A stretch of DNA of 64,000 nt from Nitrospira sp. Lineage in GTDB: Bacteria; Nitrospirota; Nitrospiria; Nitrospirales; Nitrospiraceae. The notes under the pieces were generated by a model that saw only the letters and a list, made by a program, of their open reading frames with translations, made no database searches and was not told the DNA's origin. This document shows positions 52,277 through 61,356 of the stretch, piece by piece; within the stretch, counting starts at the first letter, position 1, and every line of letters starts with the position of its first letter. Made by a program: the position numbers and the translations under genes. The DNA is taken from positions 1,488,001 to 1,552,000 of the forward strand of contig CP060499.1 of NCBI GenBank assembly GCA_024760525.1, in the 5' to 3' direction.

Positions 52277-54745
52277 ATGGTAGATCCTTTCTTGTGGATC
52301 TGCCGGTGGCTCCTGCTCGTCGTCACCGTGCTCTTCCTCTCTCCATATCCTGGATCAGCTGCGGAAAACCGGGTTGGCGCCGGAGCGTCGCCCGCCTCAT
52401 CCGCCCCTCTCGATATCACTGCGGAACGCATTGACTATCGGCAAGACACGGAAGTGTATGACGCGGACGGGTCGGTCGTGATCCAACAGGGCATGATGAG
52501 GCTGACCGCCGATCATGTCACCATTCAGGTTCTTCCGGGGATTCTGACGGCTATTGGCCATGTGCATCTAACGGATCCGCAGGCGGATGTCACGGCCGAA
52601 CGGATGGACATCAATATCAACACCGAGGCCGGTGTCGCCGCGCACGGGCAACTCTACGTTCCGTCTACCAACACGCTGGTTTCGGGTCGGCTGTTGCAGC
52701 GATTTTCAGAATACCATTACCGGGCGAAAGACGGCAGCTTTACAAACTGTGATGCGCAAGGGGGCGAAGTGCCGGCGTGGCGGTTCCGGTTTAAGGATCT
52801 TGATATGGGCATGGGTGATACATTGGCGTTCAAAAGCGGGTGGTTCTGTCTATTCGATGTCCCGACCATTCCCTTGCCTACCTTTTCCTATCCGCTGACC
52901 AAACGCCAGACCGGATTTCTTATTCCAACCGTCGGGTATGACAGTCGCTTCGGCACCCACGTACGGGGAAGTTTTTTCTGGGCCATCAATCCGAGTCAGG
53001 ATCTCACCATTTCACCGTCCTACTACAGTAACTTGGGATATGGGTCGGATGTCGAGTATCGGTATGTCCTGGACCGGCGATCCCGTGGAAAGTGGTATCT
53101 GAGCTATTTGCAACAGACACAGCTTTCCGGTGTCTCGGGCGCGACCGACACCGGAGCGAATGCCGAAAAATCACGGGCAACACTGACCGGTAGTCATACG
53201 CAATTCATTACCGATACGCTTTTGCTCCGAGCGAACGCGAATTTGGTCACCGACCCGAACTTTCTTCAACAGTTGAGCAATTCGGGGGTGCTGCGAGCCT
53301 TACCGAGCGCCGAATCAAACCTTATGGCGACCCAGCGGCTGCCCTACGGCAACCTCTATCTCTTGGGTCTCTACCTACAGCCGTTACAAGCCGGTGGAAA
53401 GGACACGTTTCAACGTCTGCCGGAGGCCGGCTACAACCTTCCCTACGTCTCACTGTTCAATTCGCCTCTCTTGTTGGGCATGGAAGGCAATTACGTCAAC
53501 TTTTACCGAGATCAAGGGTTTACGCTCAACAGGATCAATATGGTTCCTGGGATTGCGACTGAGGTAATTCAGCTTGGGCACATGATTGGGATCCGCCCGC
53601 AAGCAAAGTTCCGTGAGGTGTATTACACGCGGGGAGCGCAGTCAGAGGAAGGACAGCATCGGGAGACTTTTTGGTTGGGGGTGGACGCCACCTCCAAGCT
53701 GGCGCGCCGGTTTTCGCTCGCTGACGGGGGTAGCCTGTTGCACACAGTCGAACCCTCTGTGACGTACGAGTATGTGCCGTCCACGAGGCAATCCGAACTG
53801 ACTCAAATCGACCAGGTCGACGACCTGCCGAAAAAGAATCTGCTGACCTATATGATGCGTAGCCGTGTGCTGGAATCAGGTAAACAAACGGCATTCAACT
53901 GGTTGGACCTGACCGTGGCTCAGAGTTATCGTGTCGGCGATGTGCAGATGATGGCTCGGGATTTCACGCCGGGCGTCCTTCCCTTCCTGGGGTCCGTTAC
54001 ACAACCGCTCCAGCCGGCTACGGTATCCATTCAAGGGAAGAAATTTTCTGATATCTGGATGCGGGCCGTCATCGGCAACAACCTCCCGCCGTTTGCGGGG
54101 ATCTCACAACTGGATGCCCCAATATTCGGACGCGCCGCCCAGGCCTGGGCGATGCGGCCTCCCATAAATCGATACCTGACGATTGACGCGTTCTTCGATC
54201 CCTATCAGCCAGGCGTGAGCCAGTTCAACACGGATCTTCGGTTTCAAGAAGGAACCAATTGGTATTTCGAAGTAGGCCAACGGTACACGAGAGAAGGCAA
54301 TCGAGTGCGGCGAGGCGATCTTTGGAATCCTATCTCGTTCAACGAGGTGTATGCCCCGACACAGGAGATCCAGTTTGTCACGATGGGCGGCGCGGTGCGC
54401 ACTCCGTGGGGATGGGCTTTCGGGGCGAAAGCGTACTATGACGTCAAGAATGGAAGAAGTCCTGAATTGGATGCGGTGGCGCTGTATCAGAACCCATGCA
54501 AGTGTTGGTCGGTCGGGTTTTATTATCTGAAATTCCCCGATCGTGAGCAGTACAGCTTCATGTTGAGTCTCACGGGGGTCGGTTGGACCGAGAGCACCGG
54601 AACCGTCGTGATGCGGACGCTACTGAGCCCGCTCCTGTGGGGCGAGCGTGGCCTTCCGTGGGCGGCTCCAGGCGGGCCCTATGGGCTCCCTCCTCAAGCC
54701 TCCGGGGCAGCTGATGGATCGACGGGAGCTCAAACAGGGCGATGA
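52277..54745 (+). CDS. lptD: LPS-assembly outer-membrane protein LptD
   Basis: 822 residues from the ATG at 52277, one base after the folC stop. A signal sequence (LWICRWLLLVVTVLFLSPYP) precedes an OstA/LptA-like jellyroll (PLDITAERIDYRQDTEVYDA, GSVVIQQGMMRLTADHVTIQ), then a large barrel with GFLIPTVGYDSRFGTHVRGS. Cys pairs (FTNCDA, WFCLF, NPCKCWSV) could form the interdomain disulfides seen in LptD. It inserts LPS into the outer leaflet with LptE, which is not in the window. Its presence argues for an LPS-bearing organism. Confidence 0.93.
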   Translation: MVDPFLWICRWLLLVVTVLFLSPYPGSAAENRVGAGASPASSAPLDITAERIDYRQDTEVYDADGSVVIQQGMMRLTADHVTIQVLPGILTAIGHVHLTDPQADVTAERMDININTEAGVAAHGQLYVPSTNTLVSGRLLQRFSEYHYRAKDGSFTNCDAQGGEVPAWRFRFKDLDMGMGDTLAFKSGWFCLFDVPTIPLPTFSYPLTKRQTGFLIPTVGYDSRFGTHVRGSFFWAINPSQDLTISPSYYSNLGYGSDVEYRYVLDRRSRGKWYLSYLQQTQLSGVSGATDTGANAEKSRATLTGSHTQFITDTLLLRANANLVTDPNFLQQLSNSGVLRALPSAESNLMATQRLPYGNLYLLGLYLQPLQAGGKDTFQRLPEAGYNLPYVSLFNSPLLLGMEGNYVNFYRDQGFTLNRINMVPGIATEVIQLGHMIGIRPQAKFREVYYTRGAQSEEGQHRETFWLGVDATSKLARRFSLADGGSLLHTVEPSVTYEYVPSTRQSELTQIDQVDDLPKKNLLTYMMRSRVLESGKQTAFNWLDLTVAQSYRVGDVQMMARDFTPGVLPFLGSVTQPLQPATVSIQGKKFSDIWMRAVIGNNLPPFAGISQLDAPIFGRAAQAWAMRPPINRYLTIDAFFDPYQPGVSQFNTDLRFQEGTNWYFEVGQRYTREGNRVRRGDLWNPISFNEVYAPTQEIQFVTMGGAVRTPWGWAFGAKAYYDVKNGRSPELDAVALYQNPCKCWSVGFYYLKFPDREQYSFMLSLTGVGWTESTGTVVMRTLLSPLLWGERGLPWAAPGGPYGLPPQASGAADGSTGAQTGR

Positions 54746-54830
54746 TCCGTTTGACACTAAAATCAATGGTGGGGTACGATGCCGTGGTAGGTGTGTGTGC
54801 ATGATTTTAACCCTGAAGGAGGGCGAAGAC

Positions 54831-55178
54831 GTGGCTGGTGACGCCTTGAAAGTTGAAGATTCGACTTGGGATGCCGAAGTCATGAAGGCCTCGGAACTTG
54901 TCATGGTGGATTTTTGGGCCGTGTGGTGCGGCCCCTGTCAAATGGTGGCTCCCATCGTTGATGAATTGGCCAAAGAGTACGACGGGAAGCTCAAAGTCCG
55001 AAAGCTGAACACCGACGAGAATCCGGAAGTGGCCGGTCGTTACCAGGTGATGAGCATTCCCACCATTCTCTTTTTTAAGAATGGTCAGCCGGTTGAAAAG
55101 CTGGTAGGAGCCAGGCCAAAACGCCAATTCAAGGAAGTCATCGATTCGCTCCTCGCGCAACATGCGGGGACTGCCTAG
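54831..55178 (+). CDS. trxA: Thioredoxin
   Basis: 115 residues starting at GTG (54831), which has AAGGAGG at ideal distance; the longer frame from 54648 overlaps lptD and is rejected. The active site WCGPC is in VMVDFWAVWCGPCQMVAPIV and the cis-Pro in VMSIPTILFFKNG. It reduces disulfides in the cytoplasm and supports MsrB and peroxiredoxins seen elsewhere in the window. It lies 85 bp after lptD. Confidence 0.95.
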   Translation: MAGDALKVEDSTWDAEVMKASELVMVDFWAVWCGPCQMVAPIVDELAKEYDGKLKVRKLNTDENPEVAGRYQVMSIPTILFFKNGQPVEKLVGARPKRQFKEVIDSLLAQHAGTA

Positions 55179-55343
55179 AGAGGTGTCGAACACAGCGGCT
55201 GGTGTTGTTGTCGCATCGCTCAGGCGCTCAACGTATTCAAGCATACGCTTCACGTTTGTGCTCGGTGTGATCTCGCGAGACCGCCGTTTTGAGTGTGCAC
55301 ATGTGTCTCCCGCATCCGGCTAAAATTCCTTGCCGCCGCAGCC

Positions 55344-57014
55344 ATGCTCACTGAGCTGCGTATCACCAATTTTGCCGTCATTGAACAGCTGAGTCTGAAC
55401 ATAGACTCAGGGTTTACCGTGTTAACCGGCGAAACAGGGACCGGTAAGTCCCTGTTAATCGATGCGGTGGCCCTTCTGGTCGGTGGGCGCGCCTCAAACG
55501 ACCAGATTCGGTTCGGCGCAGACGAAGCGCACCTTGAGGCATCATTCGAAATTCCTCCCGCGCATCCCATCCTCCAAGTCCTGCGAGCCCAAGAGATTCT
55601 TGGCCCACAGGACTCTGAGCTTATCATTCGGCGCATCATTGCCCGATCAGGAAGGAACAGAGTGTACCTGAACGGAGTATTGAGCCCGGTCCATCTGCTT
55701 GAAGAGTTTGCCGGTACGTTGATCGATATCCACGGTCAGCATGATCAGCAATCGGTATTGTCCAATCCCGCTCAGCTTGAAGTTCTCGATGCGTTCGGTC
55801 GTTTGCAGGAATTGCGGCTCACGTATCGAACGACGCATCAGGATTGGGTACGTTCCCGTCAAGAGCGCGCTGAGCTGGCTGTTGCCATGCAGCAGCGGGC
55901 GCAGCGGGAAGATCTTTTGAAGTTTCAACGGCAGGAATTGGATGAGGCCGTCTGCCGTATCGGAGAGGAAGAGGTTTTGCAAGCCGAACGCCAACGCTTG
56001 GGTTCGTCACGCCGTCTGGCTGAACTGGTGTCGGAGGCTCAGGAACGGATTCAAGGTGATGGTCATGGCATCTTGACTAACGTGACGTTGACGGAACGCG
56101 TGTTGGGTGAACTGACCCACATCGACCCTGAGATGGAAGGGACGAGTCGGCTCGCATCTGAGGCCAAAGTACTGCTGAAGGAAGTCGCAGATAGTCTTCG
56201 TAGTTACACCGAACGTTTGGACGCAGACCCGATGCGGTTGACGGCGATCGAGGATCGTTTGGCTCTCATCCAGAACATGAAGAAGAAGTATGGTGGGACT
56301 ATCGAGGCCGTTCTGGCGACGCATGAGCGGGTGAAGGACGAGCTGGAGCAGCTCTGGCGATCGGACAGTGAGATCGAGCGATATGATCGACTCATTCATG
56401 AACAACAGGTGAAGGTTTCGGACTTGGCACGGCGGCTTTCGGACAAACGAAAGGAAGCAGCAAAACGGTTGACGAAACTGGTGGGCAAGGAGCTTGATGC
56501 GTTGAGAATGGGATCCGTACGCTTCCTGGTCCAGGTCATGCCGAACGAGGCGTATGGCTCGGATGGAGTCGATCGTGTCGAGTTTCTGTTGTCCGCCAAT
56601 GTCGGAGAACCGTTGAAGCCCATGTCTCGCGTGACATCCGGGGGGGAACTCTCCCGAGTGATGCTGGCCCTGAAATCCGTCCTTGCCGACGTCGATCATG
56701 TGCCGGTTTTGATCTTCGACGAAATAGATACGGGAGTCGGAGGGGCGGTTGCGGCGACGATCGGGAAACGGTTACGGGCGCTGGGGCAGTATCATCAAGT
56801 ATTATGTATCACTCATCTGCCGCAGGTGGCTTCCCAAGCCCGCCATCATTTCTGTGTAGAAAAATCGGAAGTGAAGGGACGGACGGTGGCTTCAGTGCGT
56901 GTGCTGGCCGGAATGAGCCGCGAGGGTGAAATTGCGCGTATGCTCGGCGGGGAACGGGTGACTCAAAAGACTCGGGCGACGGCGGCAGAATTGATCGCCG
57001 GAGCGCACGAATAA
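55344..57014 (+). CDS. recN: DNA repair protein RecN
   Basis: 556 residues from the ATG at 55344. An SMC-like ATPase: Walker A in VLTGETGTGKSLLIDAVALL, long coiled coils (about 160-390), signature VTSGGELSRVMLALKSVLAD and Walker B VPVLIFDEIDTGVGG. It acts in early double-strand-break repair and chromosome cohesion. The open frame begins at 55293 but the true start matches MLTELRITNFAVIEQL. Its stop codon directly abuts the stop of the convergent HD-GYP gene with no base between. Confidence 0.96.
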   Translation: MLTELRITNFAVIEQLSLNIDSGFTVLTGETGTGKSLLIDAVALLVGGRASNDQIRFGADEAHLEASFEIPPAHPILQVLRAQEILGPQDSELIIRRIIARSGRNRVYLNGVLSPVHLLEEFAGTLIDIHGQHDQQSVLSNPAQLEVLDAFGRLQELRLTYRTTHQDWVRSRQERAELAVAMQQRAQREDLLKFQRQELDEAVCRIGEEEVLQAERQRLGSSRRLAELVSEAQERIQGDGHGILTNVTLTERVLGELTHIDPEMEGTSRLASEAKVLLKEVADSLRSYTERLDADPMRLTAIEDRLALIQNMKKKYGGTIEAVLATHERVKDELEQLWRSDSEIERYDRLIHEQQVKVSDLARRLSDKRKEAAKRLTKLVGKELDALRMGSVRFLVQVMPNEAYGSDGVDRVEFLLSANVGEPLKPMSRVTSGGELSRVMLALKSVLADVDHVPVLIFDEIDTGVGGAVAATIGKRLRALGQYHQVLCITHLPQVASQARHHFCVEKSEVKGRTVASVRVLAGMSREGEIARMLGGERVTQKTRATAAELIAGAHE

Positions 57015-58145
57015 TTATGCGGCAGGGGCGATAGTCGTGGCGGGAATAGAGGCAGTGGATTCCTTTACGACGTCAATGAAGAGCTCCAGGAGGAGCGGGT
57101 CGAAATGTGTATGCGATTGAAGCGAGATCTGGTGGATTGCGGCATCGATGGAGAGGGAAGATCGGCCTGGCGTGTCCGCAGTCAGGTGATCAAATGCTTG
57201 GGCGATGCAGACAATACGGGCCAGCAGCGGAATCTCCGCGCCTTGAAGTCCGCGAGGATAGCCTTGCCCATCCCATCGTTCGTGGTGGGATGCGATGATT
57301 TGCCCTACCTCGATTGGCAAGCCCAGTGGCTTAATCAGCCGCGCACCTCTGTCGCAATGTTCCTTACACACGGCCGGCTCACCTGACGGTAGGATCTGGT
57401 CTTCTGCAAATCTATAAGATGGAAGGCCGGCTTTCCCTATATCATGCAGGAAGGCTCCCATGGCCAACGTCTTTTGTTCGGAGAGCGTAAGGCTCAGCCT
57501 GGCAGCCATCAACGTGGCATTGAAACTCACACGGCTCGAATGATTAAGCAATTGACGGTCCGTGGCCTCCAGGATATCCGAGAGGAGCGGCAGGAGGTTC
57601 ATTCCCCCTTCTTGTTCCGAGACAAAATCACCCTCTGATTTCGTGCAAAGAGCAAAGTATCCTGCCTTAAGCCTATCCCAGGCCCCTACGCTTTCTCCCT
57701 CCGATCCCCAGAGCTCTGTTGATGTCTTCAGGCAATGACGAAGAAAGTCGAGTCGGCGTTTCTTTTCCATCGTCTGCTGGATGAGGGTAATAAGCTCGTT
57801 GATGTTGAACGGCTTAAGCAAGTAACCCGCGGCTCCGTGCCGAGTGCCTTCCATGGCAGCCCTTAGACTCCCATAGCCTGTGATAATTACGACCTCCACA
57901 TTGGGATGATCGCGCTTAATCTCCTGAAGGAGGTCCAGCCCATGGCGGTCTGGAAGCTTCTGATCCAGTGTAATGAGATCGATAGGCTCGCTTCTTAGAA
58001 CTTCCAACGCTGTCTTGGCATTTTCCACAGCGTGGATGTCGAAGAAGGGACGAAGGATGACTTTAAGAGAATCTCGAGGGCCCGCCTCATCATCAACAAC
58101 TAGTACAGTGGGCCTTGTTTCAAGCTGCTCAGAAGTTATGCTCAT
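57015..58145 (-). CDS. Response regulator with HD-GYP c-di-GMP phosphodiesterase domain
   Basis: 376 residues. The receiver domain (1-125) has the acidic pocket (VVDDE) and phospho-Asp at about residue 61 in LITLDQKLP. After a helical linker comes the HD-GYP domain: FLHDIGKAGLP contains HD, and IIASHHERWDGQGYPRG contains HHExxDGxGYP. The key residues appear intact, so it should hydrolyse c-di-GMP to pGpG/GMP when activated. It is convergent with recN and 190 bp downstream of the NtrC-type regulator. The c-di-GMP riboswitch at 22818 could be one of its downstream readouts (inference). Confidence 0.92.
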   Translation of the reverse strand: MSITSEQLETRPTVLVVDDEAGPRDSLKVILRPFFDIHAVENAKTALEVLRSEPIDLITLDQKLPDRHGLDLLQEIKRDHPNVEVVIITGYGSLRAAMEGTRHGAAGYLLKPFNINELITLIQQTMEKKRRLDFLRHCLKTSTELWGSEGESVGAWDRLKAGYFALCTKSEGDFVSEQEGGMNLLPLLSDILEATDRQLLNHSSRVSFNATLMAARLSLTLSEQKTLAMGAFLHDIGKAGLPSYRFAEDQILPSGEPAVCKEHCDRGARLIKPLGLPIEVGQIIASHHERWDGQGYPRGLQGAEIPLLARIVCIAQAFDHLTADTPGRSSLSIDAAIHQISLQSHTHFDPLLLELFIDVVKESTASIPATTIAPAA

Positions 58146-58338
58146 AACATCGAAAAGTCCGACATTTTAAAAGCAATTCCTATTCCTTTTCAGTCAGTTA
58201 TAAGGCGCTTCAATATACAGTAGTAGGGGTCGTGATATCAACTATAGGTAGGTTGCAATACTGCTAGGGTACCTATCTATTAAGATGGCGAATGTAGTAG
58301 TTTGTGCATAAATGTGACATTCTTGTGGATAATATGTG

Positions 58339-59775
58339 TCATTCTTGCACTGATTGTTCATGATCTTGACCGACAGGCTGGTCTGGGCGGCCGATGCCGA
58401 GCGTATCCATGCGGTATTTGAGCATGCGGCGGCTGATCCCAAGTAGATTGGCGGCGTGGGTTTGTACGTAGTTTGTTCGGTTTAATGCATCGAGAATGAT
58501 TTCCCGCTCAAACTCCATCACCGCTTTTTCGAGAGACATGCGACCTGCGAGAGTATCGTCTCGAAGAGATGTTGAGCGGGAGTCGCTCTTGATCGATGCC
58601 GGTAGATGTTCCGGGGTGATTTCTGAAGCATGTTGAGACCAGATGAAAGCCTGTTCGACGAAGTTTTCCAGCTCGCGAACGTTCCCCGGCCAGGGATAAC
58701 GAGTCAGGAGTTCTAACGCGTCTTTCCCAAATTCCATATGTGGCCGGCCCTCTTCTTCCAGCCGCTTTGCAAGGAAATGCTTGGCAAGGAGAGGGATATC
58801 CTCGCCCCGTTCGCGAAGCGGAGGGAGATAGAGCAAGATCACATTGATGCGATAGTAGAGATCTTCTCGGAATTGTCCTTTTCGAACCAGCTCGTCAAGA
58901 TTCTTATTTGTCGCTGCCACAATGCGGACGTCGACTTTAATCGACTGCACACCGCCGATTCTTGTAAATTCTCGCTCCTGAATGACACGGAGGAGTTTCG
59001 CCTGTGTGACGGGACTCAAATCGCCGATCTCATCGAGGAACAACGTCCCGGTGTTCGCCAACTCGAACTGCCCGACGCGTCGCGCCGTAGCATCGGTAAA
59101 GGACCCCTTTTCATGCCCGAAGAGTTCGCTTTCAATCAGCGTTTCGGGGAGAGCCGCGCAGTTCAGTGCGACGAAAGGACGCTCTCTCCGTGAACTGTTA
59201 TAATGCAATGCTTTCGCGACCAATTCTTTACCCGTCCCGCTCTCTCCGGTGATGAGAACAGTGGTGCGACTGTCGGCCACCTGCTCGATCTTTGAGTAGA
59301 TCTCCTGCATGCCCTGACTCTTCCCGATCAGATTGTGAAAGGCATATCGCTGGACGACTTGAGCGCGCAGCTGCTTGACCTCACGCTCCAATTCGGAAGA
59401 GTTGAGGGCGCGATCGACGACAATGCGAAGTTCATCGACGTCGAACGGTTTCGAGAGATAGTCGGCTGCCCCGAGCTTCATGGCATCGACGGCGGTTTTC
59501 ACGGATTTCGTGCCCGTGAGCATGATGACCGGGGTTATTTTCTTTTCCATGCGAAGCGTTTGAAGCACCGCCAGACCGTCGGTTCCGGGAAGAATGACGT
59601 CGAGCAAGACAAGGTCGGGCTCTTCCTTCCGAAACATATCGAGTCCCTCATGCCCGTCGACTGCCTGGAGAATGTCGTAAATCGGCTCCAATACCATTTT
59701 GAGAGAGGCACGGACTCGCGCCTCGTCGTCGATCAACAGCACTCGTTTTTTGGTGACCGCGCTCTCCACATCCAC
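58339..59775 (-). CDS. NtrC-type sigma-54 response regulator with GSFTDA loop
   Basis: 478 residues. Receiver domain with phospho-Asp about 59 (LVLLDVILPG); AAA+ domain with Walker A GESGTGKE (177-184), Walker B LFLDEIGD (245-252); C-terminal Fis-type HTH (YVQTHAANLLGISRRMLKYR). The sigma-54-contacting loop, normally GAFTGA, reads GSFTDA (224-229). The second change is Gly to Asp, which often weakens or changes sigma-54 coupling, so this protein may act differently from classical activators. The histidine kinase gene precedes it by 10 bp and is its likely partner. Confidence 0.93.
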   Translation of the reverse strand: MDVESAVTKKRVLLIDDEARVRASLKMVLEPIYDILQAVDGHEGLDMFRKEEPDLVLLDVILPGTDGLAVLQTLRMEKKITPVIMLTGTKSVKTAVDAMKLGAADYLSKPFDVDELRIVVDRALNSSELEREVKQLRAQVVQRYAFHNLIGKSQGMQEIYSKIEQVADSRTTVLITGESGTGKELVAKALHYNSSRRERPFVALNCAALPETLIESELFGHEKGSFTDATARRVGQFELANTGTLFLDEIGDLSPVTQAKLLRVIQEREFTRIGGVQSIKVDVRIVAATNKNLDELVRKGQFREDLYYRINVILLYLPPLRERGEDIPLLAKHFLAKRLEEEGRPHMEFGKDALELLTRYPWPGNVRELENFVEQAFIWSQHASEITPEHLPASIKSDSRSTSLRDDTLAGRMSLEKAVMEFEREIILDALNRTNYVQTHAANLLGISRRMLKYRMDTLGIGRPDQPVGQDHEQSVQE

Positions 59776-59785
59776 TCCTTGCGTT

Positions 59786-61063
59786 CTACCCGTGATCGGA
59801 AGGAAGATTAATCCGGAACGTCGTACCGATCCCTTCGGTGCTCTGAACCCGAATCTCTCCCCGATGCTCCAGAATGATCTGGTGTGCGATGGTCAGGCCC
59901 AATCCTGTCCCTTCGTTCACTGGGCTCGCATGCTTGGTCGTAAAGAATGGGTCGAAGATGTGATCGAGGTTCTCAATCGAGATGCCGTGTCCCGTATCTT
60001 CGATTTCGATTTGCGCCCACACTTCACCGTCTGGTTTCTGGAGTCGATGAGTTCGAACCCGGAGCGTGCCGGTGTTTTCGCCAATGGCATCCATCGCGTT
60101 CAGGAGCAAGTTCAAAAGGACCTGTTTGATTTGCTGCCGATCTAACATGCCACGGGGAAGCTCGGACGCCAACTCTTTTTCAATCTTGATCCCGCGTCTG
60201 TCCGCCTTCACTTGGATGAAGTACAAGCATGACAGGACGATCTCATTCAGGTCCTCATCGGTCAGTTTAGGTTCCATGTAGCGAGCGTAGTCGAGGATCT
60301 CCTGAATAAGACGTTCAATTCGATGGACGTCCTCGAGCACCATTCGGCTGAATTCTCCGATGAATTGTCGGTCATCCTTCCGTTCGGGAGCCAGCTGAAT
60401 GAACGTCTTGATCGAGGTCAGGGGGTTTCGGATCTCATGCGCGAAACCACCGGCGATAATTTCCAATGAACGCAAGCGATCGGTTCGTCGCATCAGGGCC
60501 TGGGATTGGCGAAGATCTTCATGGATTAGGAGGGAATCGAGCGCATTGGCCGCACTCTGGGCCATGGCGGTCAGCAGATCCGTAGCCTGGTGCGCGAGCC
60601 CAGAGCCTTCAGCTTGAGATCGGAGTAGCACGAACGCGATCAGCCTGCCTTGAGTCAACAGCGGAATCGCCAGATTTGCGGGGAGAGCACTGAGTACGGC
60701 GGCCATCCCGTTGTCGGAAGCGGTCGCATGGACCGAAGCGGACAACATGGACGAGTCGAGGATGTGCCGGCGCCGAACGAGGTCTTGGACAAGAGGGTCG
60801 CTGAGGGCCACCACCGGAAGCATGGCGGCCGTATCTATCTGCCCATAGGAGAGCGCGTGACGAAAACGCTCGCGCTCACGTTCGAACAGATAAAGGGACC
60901 CGTTCGGGTACTGAGAGGCTTCTGATAGACCAATCAAGATTCGCTCGGCAATAACGGAAAGATTCGTCGGGTGCCCCATGTCCCGCATGAATCGTGTGAG
61001 TTGTTGCAGCGACTCCGTCCCTGATAGTGGGGTATTCGGTTGGGGAGAGGTGCGAACGGTCAT
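59786..61063 (-). CDS. GAF-domain sensor histidine kinase
   Basis: 425 residues, soluble, no membrane segment. A GAF-like sensor domain (about 25-185) is followed by the H-box with phospho-His 209 in IIAGGFAHEIRNPLTSIKTF, and the ATP-binding domain with the N-box (LLNLLLNAMDAIGENTG), G1 box (IEDTGHGI) and G2 box (GTGLGLTIAHQIILEHRG). It should phosphorylate the NtrC-type regulator encoded 10 bp downstream. The ligand of the GAF domain is unknown. The organisation is a complete two-component pair of the AtoS/ZraS type without transmembrane input. Confidence 0.93.
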   Translation of the reverse strand: MTVRTSPQPNTPLSGTESLQQLTRFMRDMGHPTNLSVIAERILIGLSEASQYPNGSLYLFERERERFRHALSYGQIDTAAMLPVVALSDPLVQDLVRRRHILDSSMLSASVHATASDNGMAAVLSALPANLAIPLLTQGRLIAFVLLRSQAEGSGLAHQATDLLTAMAQSAANALDSLLIHEDLRQSQALMRRTDRLRSLEIIAGGFAHEIRNPLTSIKTFIQLAPERKDDRQFIGEFSRMVLEDVHRIERLIQEILDYARYMEPKLTDEDLNEIVLSCLYFIQVKADRRGIKIEKELASELPRGMLDRQQIKQVLLNLLLNAMDAIGENTGTLRVRTHRLQKPDGEVWAQIEIEDTGHGISIENLDHIFDPFFTTKHASPVNEGTGLGLTIAHQIILEHRGEIRVQSTEGIGTTFRINLPSDHG

Positions 61064-61313
61064 GGGCGTGATGAGCGATACTTCATGCCACCCTATGGTG
61101 ATGCGTGGTGAAAAGACTATTACGTATCATCACTAGGTGTGAAGTATACACGCCGGGTGCCCTTTCAGCCAGCGGATTTGGGTTTTTGACATGACTGAGT
61201 ACGATCGGATATCGACTGTCCGTGTAGAGCGAGGAGGAGGGACCAATCGCCGAGATCAGCGACAAAACTCCGGAAGAGCGGGCAGACGAAGGAACCTGTA
61301 TGGGCGGTCGGCA

Positions 61314-61344
61314 CACCTACCGGCCAATGATCGGCCGGTAGGTG
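61314..61344. terminator. 12-bp perfect hairpin, terminator-like, no T-run
   Basis: CACCTACCGGCC (61314-61325) and GGCCGGTAGGTG (61333-61344) form a perfect 12-bp stem with a 7-base loop, 12 bp past the stop of the 61357 gene on the minus strand. There is no T-run on either side, so it is a stable hairpin that may protect mRNA ends or need Rho. Confidence 0.6.
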
Positions 61345-61356
61345 ATGACATTGAGT

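Noticed and set aside
58314..58350. Two copies of tgtg(a/t)cattcttg as an operator
   Set aside because: The second copy overlaps the end of the NtrC-type gene; two short copies alone are not convincing.
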